A stretch of 56,594 nt of DNA, taken from the NCBI GenBank assembly GCA_025361565.1, contig JANYKN010000128.1, positions 1-56,594 on the forward strand, given 5' to 3'. The notes beneath the pieces were generated by a model that worked only from the letters and a program-made list of their open reading frames with translations, was not told the origin of the DNA and made no database searches. This DNA comes from Bacteroidota bacterium (lineage in GTDB: Bacteria; Bacteroidota; Bacteroidia; Bacteroidales; NBLH01). A program made the translations under genes and the position numbers. Below, one piece after another: positions 27,224-35,692 of this stretch. Within the stretch, counting starts at the first letter, position 1, and each line of letters opens with the position of its first letter.

Positions 27224-27925
27224 TCACTTGACTCCCCCAACAAGTATATCCTCAATTTCCTTTAAAAAAATAAAAAAATCATTTTCATTTTTTATCTTTT
27301 TATGATGCCTGGTTTTTTGTTGAATTTGTTCTTTTAAATATGGAAACTGAATATAAATAGCCTTTTGAGTAGCCTGATTAAATAGAATTGTTTTATTGTT
27401 AATAAATAAAACATAAATCGGTTTTGAAGCATATATTTGAAACATTCCATTATCTCGATAACTAATCGCGTTTGGCTTTATGCGCCGGTAAACGTATAGA
27501 TCAATTTTTCCTGAAAATATAAATTGACAAAAAACATCAGTTTCTAAATTCAACTTACTACCCGCAATATTTATAAAATGACAGGTTTGTTCCTTGTCAT
27601 ATAAATAAAATTCAGATACTGCCTGGTTATCAATTTTTATTTGCCCTACTTTATTACTTAGCATTACTAGTTGATTAGTAAAACCATTATATTTCAGAGA
27701 TAAATTACTAACTTGCTGTCCATCCGACAATATAACCTTTCCTGGAATCCAATAATCCTTAAAATAAATATTTAAAAATTTATATCCGGGATCATTGTAT
27801 TTTTCACCAGTCAGTAATTGAAATGCATAATTATTCAATTCCGATGAATCATTTAAAACAGCTTGCTGAGCATAAATACTACGATTTAATACTATGGCAA
27901 TCAATATAATTATATATTTTTTCAT
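27224..27925 (-). CDS. Unknown secreted protein, last gene of the TBDT/DUF4249 operon
   Basis: 233 residues. Signal peptide MKKYIIILIAIVLNRSIYAQ. The mature protein is beta-rich (for example VILSDGQQVSNLSLKYNG and LVMLSNKVGQIKIDNQAVSEFYL), with a basic C-terminal helix containing RHHKKIKNEND. I do not recognise the family. It begins 11 bp after the stop of the MG2/plug-like gene, so it is very likely co-transcribed with the receptor and the five DUF4249 genes and may be an accessory periplasmic component. Confidence 0.8.
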   Translation of the reverse strand: MKKYIIILIAIVLNRSIYAQQAVLNDSSELNNYAFQLLTGEKYNDPGYKFLNIYFKDYWIPGKVILSDGQQVSNLSLKYNGFTNQLVMLSNKVGQIKIDNQAVSEFYLYDKEQTCHFINIAGSKLNLETDVFCQFIFSGKIDLYVYRRIKPNAISYRDNGMFQIYASKPIYVLFINNKTILFNQATQKAIYIQFPYLKEQIQQKTRHHKKIKNENDFFIFLKEIEDILVGGVK

Positions 27926-27936
27926 TTTTTTTTAAA

Positions 27937-29742
27937 TTAATGATATACTTTAATTTTTGCATAACCAACTAAAGGGATTCCATTACCAGAATACCCATGA
28001 ACTTCAATAAGGTATTCACTTAAATAGTCAGAAGCATAAAATTCAACTTTATTTTCTTCATTGGGTTTTAACGAAATGTTCGGATTCCAATATAACAACT
28101 GTCGAAAATCAGGGCTAAAATCTTGATTTTTAGATTTTTCATAAATCGGAGTTTCATAGGTAGCTTTTTCACTTAACTTTTCAATTTTAAGTTTATTAAA
28201 TGGCTTGTTAAATTGGATTGAGTTAATTTGGTTCTTGCTCGAAAAAACAGACAAAACACCAGTAAAATTGAGCATCCCTTTAACTTTTAAGATGTTACAT
28301 ATTGCTATCCGACCTATATCATTAGATGTTAATCCACCTATTTGGCCAATATTATCAATTGGAACGCCATCAAGAAAAATTTCAGGTTGATAATTAAAGT
28401 ATGTTTTTGTTATAAAATTCGCAATATAGATTTCATAACCACTTTTTTCTTTTGTCATTTTCACACCCATCAAAATATTTTCGGCTATTTCTTTAAAATC
28501 ATTTAGCGGAATAAATCTTGCAGGAAACACTACTGCAGTAGGGTATTTGTATACCAATGGAAATGAAATATTTTCATTTATATTATCTTGACGGAACACA
28601 ACCTTTTTCGAGTTATAAGTTTTCTGTATTTGCATAATATCCTGACAGTTGAATATGTATTTTTTCATTTCAATAGTCAGTTTGGGCAATACCGGCACAA
28701 ATCTGCTTTTTAAATTATACTTGTCTTCAATTTTAATTTCTACGTTTTCTTTACCTGAACTATTGTTTCTTAGTTTTAGGATTAAATCTTTACCTAAATA
28801 ATAATTATTCAATAAAAACTGAAAATTACCCTGACTATCGGAAAATGCGTATTGAAGATTGGCTGCTGTGTCTGGAGTAGAGATATAGAGACATTCGTCC
28901 TTAACAGATTGATCATTATTTGAAACCCTCCCTCTAAGATAAATCCCTTTTGTTTCTGGAAAGAAATCTATAGTAGGATCAGAATTAATATTTCCATTTT
29001 TTCGAATTGAATCTTCTTTAAGAAATGATTCGAATAAGTGAGAATTAGGGTCAGATTTCGAATCTATAAATGGATTAATTTCTTTTACGGAAATTGAGAT
29101 ATTTGAGTTAGCATGAGAAAATAGTGGATTATCACAGATTATTTTAATCTTTATCTTTTCCCGAACATTAAAACTATCCTTTTCCAATTCAATTTTCAAA
29201 TTTGAAACTTTGTTTTGATATTGTATAATATCGTCTTTTACAATGCGGTGTTCATTCAAGACCGAATCGCTTACAGAAAAGTCTTTTAACAATTTATCAA
29301 AACGGTTTATAATTAGAATATTTTTATGAAAAAAGGATTTTTCTTCAAAATTTCTCATATAATTAGTATATGCAAGAAATTGATAAACATTTGATTTTAA
29401 AGTATCTGGAATATAAATTGAACCAAAAGATTTTCCTTTTTCTAATTTTACAGCTGATTTTACAATATTGCCGTCACTACTTCTTAAAACAATATAAGCA
29501 TATTCGCTCATCTGAATATCTGCGCTTGTATCAGAACTAATCAGATATAATTTGAAAAACAAATAATCTCCAGCAATATACAAATCCTTGTCTATGTGCA
29601 CATTGATACTTTCAAAGTATGGTGTATAAACAACATTGTTCGATTTTGACCTAGAGGAATATAATTGTGCCTCAAGTTGATAACTATGCATGGTATTCAA
29701 AAACACAAGCAATACTAAATAAATAATGAAGTTTTTTTTCAT
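27937..29742 (-). CDS. Exported MG2-like/plug-like protein of the DUF4249 operon
   Basis: ATG 29742 (MKKNFIIYLVLLVFLNTMHS) gives a clean signal peptide, and the gene then starts 4 bp after the previous stop. An in-frame start at 29814 would add 24 residues and overlap that gene. The 601-residue product opens with an alpha-2-macroglobulin MG2-like domain (HIDKDLYIAGDYLFFKLYLI and IYIPDTLKSNVYQFLAYTNYMRN). A carboxypeptidase-like segment follows (KGIYLRGRVSNNDQSVKDE). A TonB plug-like stretch comes next (PEIFLDGVPIDNIG through GVLSVFSSK). The C-terminal block contains LLYWNPNISLKPNEENKVEF and YLIEVHGYSGNG. There is no beta-barrel. Bacteroidota have many such proteins beside TonB receptors; their function is unproven. 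Confidence 0.8.
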   Translation of the reverse strand: MKKNFIIYLVLLVFLNTMHSYQLEAQLYSSRSKSNNVVYTPYFESINVHIDKDLYIAGDYLFFKLYLISSDTSADIQMSEYAYIVLRSSDGNIVKSAVKLEKGKSFGSIYIPDTLKSNVYQFLAYTNYMRNFEEKSFFHKNILIINRFDKLLKDFSVSDSVLNEHRIVKDDIIQYQNKVSNLKIELEKDSFNVREKIKIKIICDNPLFSHANSNISISVKEINPFIDSKSDPNSHLFESFLKEDSIRKNGNINSDPTIDFFPETKGIYLRGRVSNNDQSVKDECLYISTPDTAANLQYAFSDSQGNFQFLLNNYYLGKDLILKLRNNSSGKENVEIKIEDKYNLKSRFVPVLPKLTIEMKKYIFNCQDIMQIQKTYNSKKVVFRQDNINENISFPLVYKYPTAVVFPARFIPLNDFKEIAENILMGVKMTKEKSGYEIYIANFITKTYFNYQPEIFLDGVPIDNIGQIGGLTSNDIGRIAICNILKVKGMLNFTGVLSVFSSKNQINSIQFNKPFNKLKIEKLSEKATYETPIYEKSKNQDFSPDFRQLLYWNPNISLKPNEENKVEFYASDYLSEYLIEVHGYSGNGIPLVGYAKIKVYH

Positions 29743-29746
29743 AGGT

Positions 29747-30868
29747 TTAATAATTGTAAATCCAAAAAGATGGATATTGATTATATAACATACCGGTAGC
29801 TGGAAGATTTTCAATATCCATCGGATTTATCTCTTTAAATCTGCCAGTTTTATCTTGTTCAAAATCTGAAAAAGAAAAAGTACGCATATTGGTTGATGAT
29901 ACTTCAAATACACCTAAAACTGGCTCTTCAGGGTTATCAATGTTAGTGATATTGCCACGTACCTGAAACGAAACTGGATCGAAAATCCGGTTATTGGCTT
30001 GTAGTTGCTCATTGATTGATTTATAAATTTTATACACGTCCTCATTTATATGATACTTTTTTATTGTAATTCCAAAATAATAGAATTTTTTAAAAAATGT
30101 ATGATCCAATTTATATGGATAAATGGGAGAATAAAACTCTTCCTTAACTATACTAAAATAGGTAGTATCTATAGGACAAAATGCCAAAGTATGTATATTT
30201 TCGATTGAATTATTATATTCATGTTCATTCAAATTAAAAAATTGATTTGGTTCATATTTTTTCCAACTATTAAACATATGTGGAAATGAATCTGGCTTTA
30301 TCACAAAAATCAGTCTTTGAGTGTATTCAATTAATACAGAATTGGAGAATCTATAATAAGGTGCAACTTCTAAAGAATTATTCAAAATAGTCTTAAACTC
30401 CAATCCAGACAATGTTTTCAAGATCAATTCACCATTTTTATTTGTTTGCAAGGTTTTTGATGTCACAACTGCAGAAACTGAATCCAATCCTGATTTTGGA
30501 AACAAAGTTTGAGGTGATGATTTATAATATTTATTCGTTTTTGTCTTTATTGAAAGAGTATAAGCTCTACCATACTCATAATGAAATGCTTTAGATTCAT
30601 AGATACCTGGATCTTTTTCAATGAAATCAAATTCTCTGCCTAAATCATCACTAACAATCAAAATTGCTTCCTCCTCCGGCAAATAAGCCTGATTCCTGAA
30701 AGGAACTGCATTACTTAATCTAACGGAAATAATATTTGATGCATCTGTAAGTAAACCATCTACCACGAGCATTTTTTGTGCTTCATCCAATTTGGGATAA
30801 AATGCTTCTTTACAACTATAGCAATAAATAATAATTAAAATTAAAACCAATTGTTTGTATTTATACAT
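29747..30868 (-). CDS. DUF4249 lipoprotein, paralogue 5
   Basis: I start at ATG 30868 (MYKYKQLVLILIIIYCYSC), which aligns with the starts of its paralogues; a further in-frame ATG at 30889 is possible. About 373 residues. A lipoprotein signal is followed by the hallmark KLDEAQKMLVVDGLLTD, then VRLSNAVPF, IVSDDLGREF, and a conserved C-terminal half with NRIFDPVSFQVRGNITN, EEPVLGVFEVSSTNMRTFSFSDF and a terminal YPSFWIY. The CW motif of some paralogues is SW here (NSWKKYEPNQFFNL). It lies 4 bp before the MG2-like gene. Function unknown; by operon position it is a surface lipoprotein partner of the TonB receptor. Confidence 0.9.
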   Translation of the reverse strand: MYKYKQLVLILIIIYCYSCKEAFYPKLDEAQKMLVVDGLLTDASNIISVRLSNAVPFRNQAYLPEEEAILIVSDDLGREFDFIEKDPGIYESKAFHYEYGRAYTLSIKTKTNKYYKSSPQTLFPKSGLDSVSAVVTSKTLQTNKNGELILKTLSGLEFKTILNNSLEVAPYYRFSNSVLIEYTQRLIFVIKPDSFPHMFNSWKKYEPNQFFNLNEHEYNNSIENIHTLAFCPIDTTYFSIVKEEFYSPIYPYKLDHTFFKKFYYFGITIKKYHINEDVYKIYKSINEQLQANNRIFDPVSFQVRGNITNIDNPEEPVLGVFEVSSTNMRTFSFSDFEQDKTGRFKEINPMDIENLPATGMLYNQYPSFWIYNY

Positions 30869-30997
30869 ATAATAAGGTATGTATTTCATTGAGATTCAAA
30901 ATATAATTTCTAAAATTTGTAATTTGTGCTTTAATATCAAACTATTTCAAAAAGCTCATTAAAGATTAATAAATTAAATTAATACATATTCTCAGTC

Positions 30998-32125
30998 TCA
31001 ATGATCAAAAATCCAAAAAGATGGATACTTAAAATATAAAATTCCTGTAGGAGGAAGATCCTCAATATCTAATGATTCTATTTCCTCAAATTTAATGGTT
31101 TTATTAGCAAGAAAATCCGAAAAGGAATAGGTTCGCATGCTGGTTGAAGCTACTTCAAAAACCCCTAAAACTGGTTCTTCAGGATCGTTGTCACTTGTAA
31201 TATTGCCCCTTACCTGAAACGAAACAGGATCAAAAATTCTATTTTTTGCCTCAAGTTGATCATTTATTTCTTTATAATATTGGTATACATCGGAATTTAA
31301 ATGATACTTTTTTATGGTGATTCCAAAATAATACAAACTTCTGAAATATGTATGATCTAATATCATTCCATTACGAGTAGAAACCCAGACCTCCTCTTTA
31401 CCGATAGAAAAGTAGCTAGTGTCAATAGGACAAAATGCAAGTTCATGCGCTTGTACATCAGAACTATTAAACCCTGTTTCGTTCAAATTAAAGAACTCGT
31501 TTGGCTGATATTTTTTCCAACAATAAAAAGGCAATGGCAAAGAATCAGGATTTGCAGCATAAACCAGTTTTTCAGTATATTCTATTAATACTGTGTTTGA
31601 AAACATATAATAAGGTGAACTTGTGGAAGAATTATCCAATTTTGTTGAAAACTCCAATCCTGGCAATGATTTCATTATTAACTCACCATTCTTTGTTGTT
31701 TGTAATGTTTTTGATGTTACAACAGAAGAAACAGAATCCAAGATGGATTTAGGATATAATTTTTGAGGTGATGATTTATAATATTTGTTTTTTTGGGTCT
31801 TGATGGCCAAAACATAAGTTCTGCCATATTCATATTGAAATGATTTAGTTTCGTAAACTCCTGGATCTCTTTCAATAAAACTAAATTCTCGGCCTAAATC
31901 GTCACTGACAATCAATGTTGCTTTTGATTCGGGCAAATAAGCTTGATCCCTAAAAGGAACTGCATTACTTAAACGTACAGTTATGATATTAGATTCATCA
32001 GTTAGTACACCATCGACCACAAGTATCTTTTGTGCCTCATCCAATTGTGGGTAATAGGCTTCTTTACAGCTATTGCAATAAACTACTATTAAAATTAAAA
32101 CCAGTTGTAAATATCTATTCATCAT
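30998..32125 (-). CDS. DUF4249 lipoprotein, paralogue 4
   Basis: 375 residues, starting MMNRYLQLVLILIVVYCNSC; ATG at 32125 or 32122. It has the same architecture as its neighbours: LDEAQKILVVDGVLTDESNI, VRLSNAVPFRDQAYLPE, RTYVLAIKT and YKSSPQKLYPKS. It then has CWKKYQPNEFFNL and LAFCPIDTSYFS, which could form a disulfide, followed by NRIFDPVSFQVRGNITSDND, EVASTSMRTYSFSDF and terminal YPSFWIFDH. It is nearest to paralogue 5 in its RSLYYFGITIKKYHLN region. 129 bp separate it from the start of paralogue 5. Confidence 0.92.
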   Translation of the reverse strand: MMNRYLQLVLILIVVYCNSCKEAYYPQLDEAQKILVVDGVLTDESNIITVRLSNAVPFRDQAYLPESKATLIVSDDLGREFSFIERDPGVYETKSFQYEYGRTYVLAIKTQKNKYYKSSPQKLYPKSILDSVSSVVTSKTLQTTKNGELIMKSLPGLEFSTKLDNSSTSSPYYMFSNTVLIEYTEKLVYAANPDSLPLPFYCWKKYQPNEFFNLNETGFNSSDVQAHELAFCPIDTSYFSIGKEEVWVSTRNGMILDHTYFRSLYYFGITIKKYHLNSDVYQYYKEINDQLEAKNRIFDPVSFQVRGNITSDNDPEEPVLGVFEVASTSMRTYSFSDFLANKTIKFEEIESLDIEDLPPTGILYFKYPSFWIFDH

Positions 32126-32224
32126 TAAATGTTATATTTTAGTTGATAATCGAAAAATTAATTCTAAAAATAATTCATTATTGCCAATGGATTCCATCAA
32201 GATAATATATCTGGATCTTTTCTA

Positions 32225-33334
32225 TTATTGGTATATCCAGAATGGAGGATAATGATTATACCATTTGCCCTCATAAGGGATTTTATCCATATCAAAAGGT
32301 TCTATCTCCTTAAATCGCCCACTTGGATCAAGATGAAAATCAATAAATGTATAAGATCGGATACTTGTTGATGCAACTTCAAAAATTCCCAATACTGGCT
32401 CTTCAGGATCATTGTCGCAGGTTATATTGCCTCTTACTTGAAAGGAAACCGGATCAAAAATCCTGTTATTTGCTTCAAGCTGATCGTTGATATCTTTATA
32501 ATATTGATGTACATCTTTATTTATATGATATTTTTTTACTGTAAAAACGTATTGGTATAAGTATCTGTTATATGTTATGGAAGACAATGGGTAATCACGA
32601 TGATGGTACTCGTACACAATACTAAAATAAGAAGTATCATTTGGACAAAAAGACAAAGTATGCCTATGCTCACTTAAACTATTCACAGGTTCGCTTAAAT
32701 TGAAAGATTGGTTGGGGAAATATTTTCTCCAACAATCAAAAAGCTCCGGAAGTGTGTCAGCAGGAAAATCATATGTTTGCTTTTCACGGTATTCAACCAA
32801 AACTGTGTTTGAAAACCGAAAATAAGGAGAACTTGTTGAACTATTTTTTAACAAGACCGAAAATTCGAGACCAGGTAGTGTCCTAAGTATTAGCTTACCA
32901 TTCTTTGTAGTTTGAAGGGTTTCTGTTGTAATAACATCTCTAACAGAATCCAATTCTGACTTTGGGAATAACGTCTGCGGGTAAGATCTGTAATATTTAT
33001 TTTTGCTGGTTTTGATAAACAAAGAATAGGTTCGACCATATTCGTATTGAAAAGATTTGGATTCATAAACGCCTGATTCTGTTTCTTCAAAATCAAATAC
33101 TCTGCCTAAATCATCACTTACAATTAAAATTGCTTTTTGCTCAGGCAGAAATGCCTGATCACGAAAAGGAACGGCATTACTCAAACGCACGGTTATGATA
33201 TTAGATTCATCTGTTAGCAAACCATCGACCACAAGCATTTTTTGCGCTTCATCTAATTTGGGAAAATATGCTTGTTTACATCCAGTATAAATAATGGAGG
33301 TAATACATAATACAAATTGCAAGTACTTGTCCAT
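32225..33334 (-). CDS. DUF4249 lipoprotein, paralogue 3
   Basis: 369 residues; signal MDKYLQFVLCITSIIYTGC with lipobox Cys19. The hallmark blocks KLDEAQKMLVVDGLLTDESN and VRLSNAVPFRDQAFLPE are almost identical to paralogue 4. CWRKYFPNQSFNL and LSFCPNDTSYFS carry the paired cysteines, and NITCDND adds another. The C-terminus is YNHYPPFWIYQ. The central region (TVLVEYREKQ, then YLYQYVFTVKKYHINKDV) is closer to paralogue 2 than to 4 or 5, indicating successive tandem duplication. There are 99 bp to paralogue 4. Confidence 0.92.
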   Translation of the reverse strand: MDKYLQFVLCITSIIYTGCKQAYFPKLDEAQKMLVVDGLLTDESNIITVRLSNAVPFRDQAFLPEQKAILIVSDDLGRVFDFEETESGVYESKSFQYEYGRTYSLFIKTSKNKYYRSYPQTLFPKSELDSVRDVITTETLQTTKNGKLILRTLPGLEFSVLLKNSSTSSPYFRFSNTVLVEYREKQTYDFPADTLPELFDCWRKYFPNQSFNLSEPVNSLSEHRHTLSFCPNDTSYFSIVYEYHHRDYPLSSITYNRYLYQYVFTVKKYHINKDVHQYYKDINDQLEANNRIFDPVSFQVRGNITCDNDPEEPVLGIFEVASTSIRSYTFIDFHLDPSGRFKEIEPFDMDKIPYEGKWYNHYPPFWIYQ

Positions 33335-33425
33335 CAGTATGTAATATTATATTTTAACTATTAGAGAAACTACTATCAAATATTTTTCATTCGAAATTAA
33401 TTTCATAAAATATTTTTTCATTAAG

Positions 33426-34535
33426 CTAATATTTGTAAATCCAGAATGGCGGATAATGATTGTACCATTTTCCTTCATAAGGAATTACGTCCATATCAAA
33501 TGGTGCTATTTCCTTAAATCTCCCTGTCACGTCAAATTTAAAATCAGAAAATGAATACGACTTCATGCTGGTTGAGGCAACTTCAAAAACCCCCAATACG
33601 GATTCTTCAGGATCATTATCAGAACTAATATTCCCCCTTATTTGAAATGAAACAGGATCAAAAATCCTGTTATTTGCTTCAAGCTGCTCATTGATTGATT
33701 TATAATATTTATATACATCTGGATTTATATGATACATTTTTACCGTAAAAGCGAAATAGTAAAGGTATCTAATATATGTGATTGAAGGCAATGGGCTGCG
33801 ATCCCAGTATTCATAAACAATACTTAGATATGAAGTATCAATTGGACAAAATGCAAGAGTATGTCTATGTTCGTCTAAATTATTTATTGGTTCGCTTAGA
33901 TTGAAAGATTGGTTGGGAAAATATTTTCTCCAACAATCAAAAAGTTCCGGAAGTGTATCAGGGGGCCAACTATATATCTGTTTTTCCAGGTATTCTACTA
34001 ATACTGTATTTGAAAACCGAAAATTAGGTAAACTTATTGAATTATCTTTTAACATGATTGAAAATTCAAGACCTGGTAAAGTTTTAAGTATTAGCTCACC
34101 ATTTTTTGTTGTCTGAAGAGTTTTTGTTGTAATTAAATCCTCAACAGAATCCAGATCTGACTTTGGGAATAAAGTTTGTGGGGAAGATCTATAATATCTG
34201 TTTTTACTTGTTTTTATAAAAAGTGTATAAGTTCTGCCATATTCATATTGAAACGATTTGGATTCATAAATTCCCGGATCCTTTTCCTGAAATTTAAACT
34301 CTCGCCCCAAATCATCACTCACCATTAAAGTAGCTTGTTGTTCAGGCAAATATGCTTGTTCCCGGAAAGGAACAGCATTGCCTAAACGAACCGTAATTAT
34401 ATTCGATTCATCTGTAAGCGAACCATCAACCACCAGCACTTTTTGTGCTTCATCCAATTTGGGATAATAAGGTTCTTTACAACCATTACAATAAATGAAT
34501 GTTAAAAATAAACCCAATTGTAAATATCTATTCAT
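33426..34535 (-). CDS. DUF4249 lipoprotein, paralogue 2
   Basis: 369 residues; signal MNRYLQLGLFLTFIYCNGC, Cys19. It shares with paralogue 3 the long near-identical run around LFDCWRKYFPNQSFNLSEP and RHTLAFCPIDTSYLS, and the ending PYEGKWYNHYPPFWIYKY, so these two are the most recent duplicates. Family landmarks are KLDEAQKVLVVDGSLTDESN, NRIFDPVSFQIRGNISSDND and EVASTSMKSYSFSDF. There are 91 bp to paralogue 3. No separate promoter was found in the gaps between paralogues. Confidence 0.92.
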   Translation of the reverse strand: MNRYLQLGLFLTFIYCNGCKEPYYPKLDEAQKVLVVDGSLTDESNIITVRLGNAVPFREQAYLPEQQATLMVSDDLGREFKFQEKDPGIYESKSFQYEYGRTYTLFIKTSKNRYYRSSPQTLFPKSDLDSVEDLITTKTLQTTKNGELILKTLPGLEFSIMLKDNSISLPNFRFSNTVLVEYLEKQIYSWPPDTLPELFDCWRKYFPNQSFNLSEPINNLDEHRHTLAFCPIDTSYLSIVYEYWDRSPLPSITYIRYLYYFAFTVKMYHINPDVYKYYKSINEQLEANNRIFDPVSFQIRGNISSDNDPEESVLGVFEVASTSMKSYSFSDFKFDVTGRFKEIAPFDMDVIPYEGKWYNHYPPFWIYKY

Positions 34536-34564
34536 TAAATTAAAAAAATTTAATTTTTATTGAT

Positions 34565-35689
34565 TTAGTGATCATAAATCCAAAATGAAGGAAACTTACC
34601 AATTCTAAACTTACCATTTTCAGCAATATTTTCTATGTCTGTTGGTTCAATCTCTTTATAATTTAAAGTTCTATCTGAAAGAATATATGAAAATGAATAA
34701 GTACGCAAACTAGTCGACGATACTTCAAAAATCCCTAATACCGGCACTTCTGGATCATTGTCGCAGGTTATATTACCTCTGACCTGAAACGAAACCGGAT
34801 CAAAAATCCGATTCCTTGCTCCAAGTTGATCATTTATAGCTCTATAATATTCATAAACATCTGCATTTAAATGGTATTTTTTTATTGTAATTCCATAATA
34901 ATAGATCTGCCTATCGATTTCACCAACGGTTACTGGGGGATAACCACCCATCAGATCCTCATGAATAATATTAAAATACTTACTATCAACAGGACAAAAT
35001 GCAAGGTTTTGATTATTTTCCTCCAAATCGTTAAGTCTGGTATTGTTTAAATTAAAAAATTCGTTGGGCTTATATTTTTTCCAGGCATAAAAAAACCCTG
35101 ATTCTTCAGCTGGAAGCGATGGATCTCCTATATTTTCAGTATATTCTATTAATACTGTATTTGAAAACCTAAAATTCGGTGAACTTATTGAATCAGTTTT
35201 TAAAATGGTTGAAAACTGAAGTCCCATCAATGTTTTCAATATCAATTTGCCGTTTAAAGTGGTCTGAAGTGTTTGTGCGGTTACTATTGATTTTACAGGT
35301 TCCAGTTCCGATTTAGGGAATAAGATTTGAGGTGAAGATCTATAATACTTGTTTTTCCGAGTTTTGATAACCAACGTATAAATCCTTCCATATACGGATT
35401 GAAAAGTACTATCTTCGTACACTCCATGTGACTTTTCCTTTAGATTATAGGTTTGGCCGGCATCATCGTTGACAAATACTGTAGCTCCGTATTCCGGAGA
35501 AATTTCCTGATCCTGAAATGGAGTTGTATTGCTCAAACGTACAGTAATTGTATTAGATTCATCTGTTAACAGACCTTCAACTACAAGCAATTTTTCAGCC
35601 TCGTCAATTTCAGGGTGGTAGGCTTGTTTGCATGCTTGACCCAAGATTAAAACTGAAATTAAAAAAATCACAATGAGTTTATTCATCAC
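34565..35689 (-). CDS. DUF4249 lipoprotein, paralogue 1 (most divergent)
   Basis: 374 residues; signal MMNKLIVIFLISVLILGQAC, Cys20. It is the most divergent of the five: EIDEAEKLLVVEGLLTDESN, VRLSNTTPFQDQEISPE, and an AW in place of CW (YAWKKYKPNEFFNL). It keeps LAFCPVDSKYFN, NRIFDPVSFQVRGNITCDND and FPSFWIYDH. It starts 3 bp after the receptor stop codon, so it is translationally close-coupled to the receptor and probably represents the ancestral receptor partner, from which the downstream copies arose. That ancestry is inference from spacing and divergence. Confidence 0.92.
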   Translation of the reverse strand: MMNKLIVIFLISVLILGQACKQAYHPEIDEAEKLLVVEGLLTDESNTITVRLSNTTPFQDQEISPEYGATVFVNDDAGQTYNLKEKSHGVYEDSTFQSVYGRIYTLVIKTRKNKYYRSSPQILFPKSELEPVKSIVTAQTLQTTLNGKLILKTLMGLQFSTILKTDSISSPNFRFSNTVLIEYTENIGDPSLPAEESGFFYAWKKYKPNEFFNLNNTRLNDLEENNQNLAFCPVDSKYFNIIHEDLMGGYPPVTVGEIDRQIYYYGITIKKYHLNADVYEYYRAINDQLGARNRIFDPVSFQVRGNITCDNDPEVPVLGIFEVSSTSLRTYSFSYILSDRTLNYKEIEPTDIENIAENGKFRIGKFPSFWIYDH

Positions 35690-35692
35690 TAT

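Noticed and set aside
27075-27305. Plus-strand 76-residue reading frame after the double-thioredoxin gene
   Set aside because: It overlaps a better-supported secreted protein on the other strand, starts at a non-ATG codon and ends in a Lys/Phe-rich low-complexity tail.
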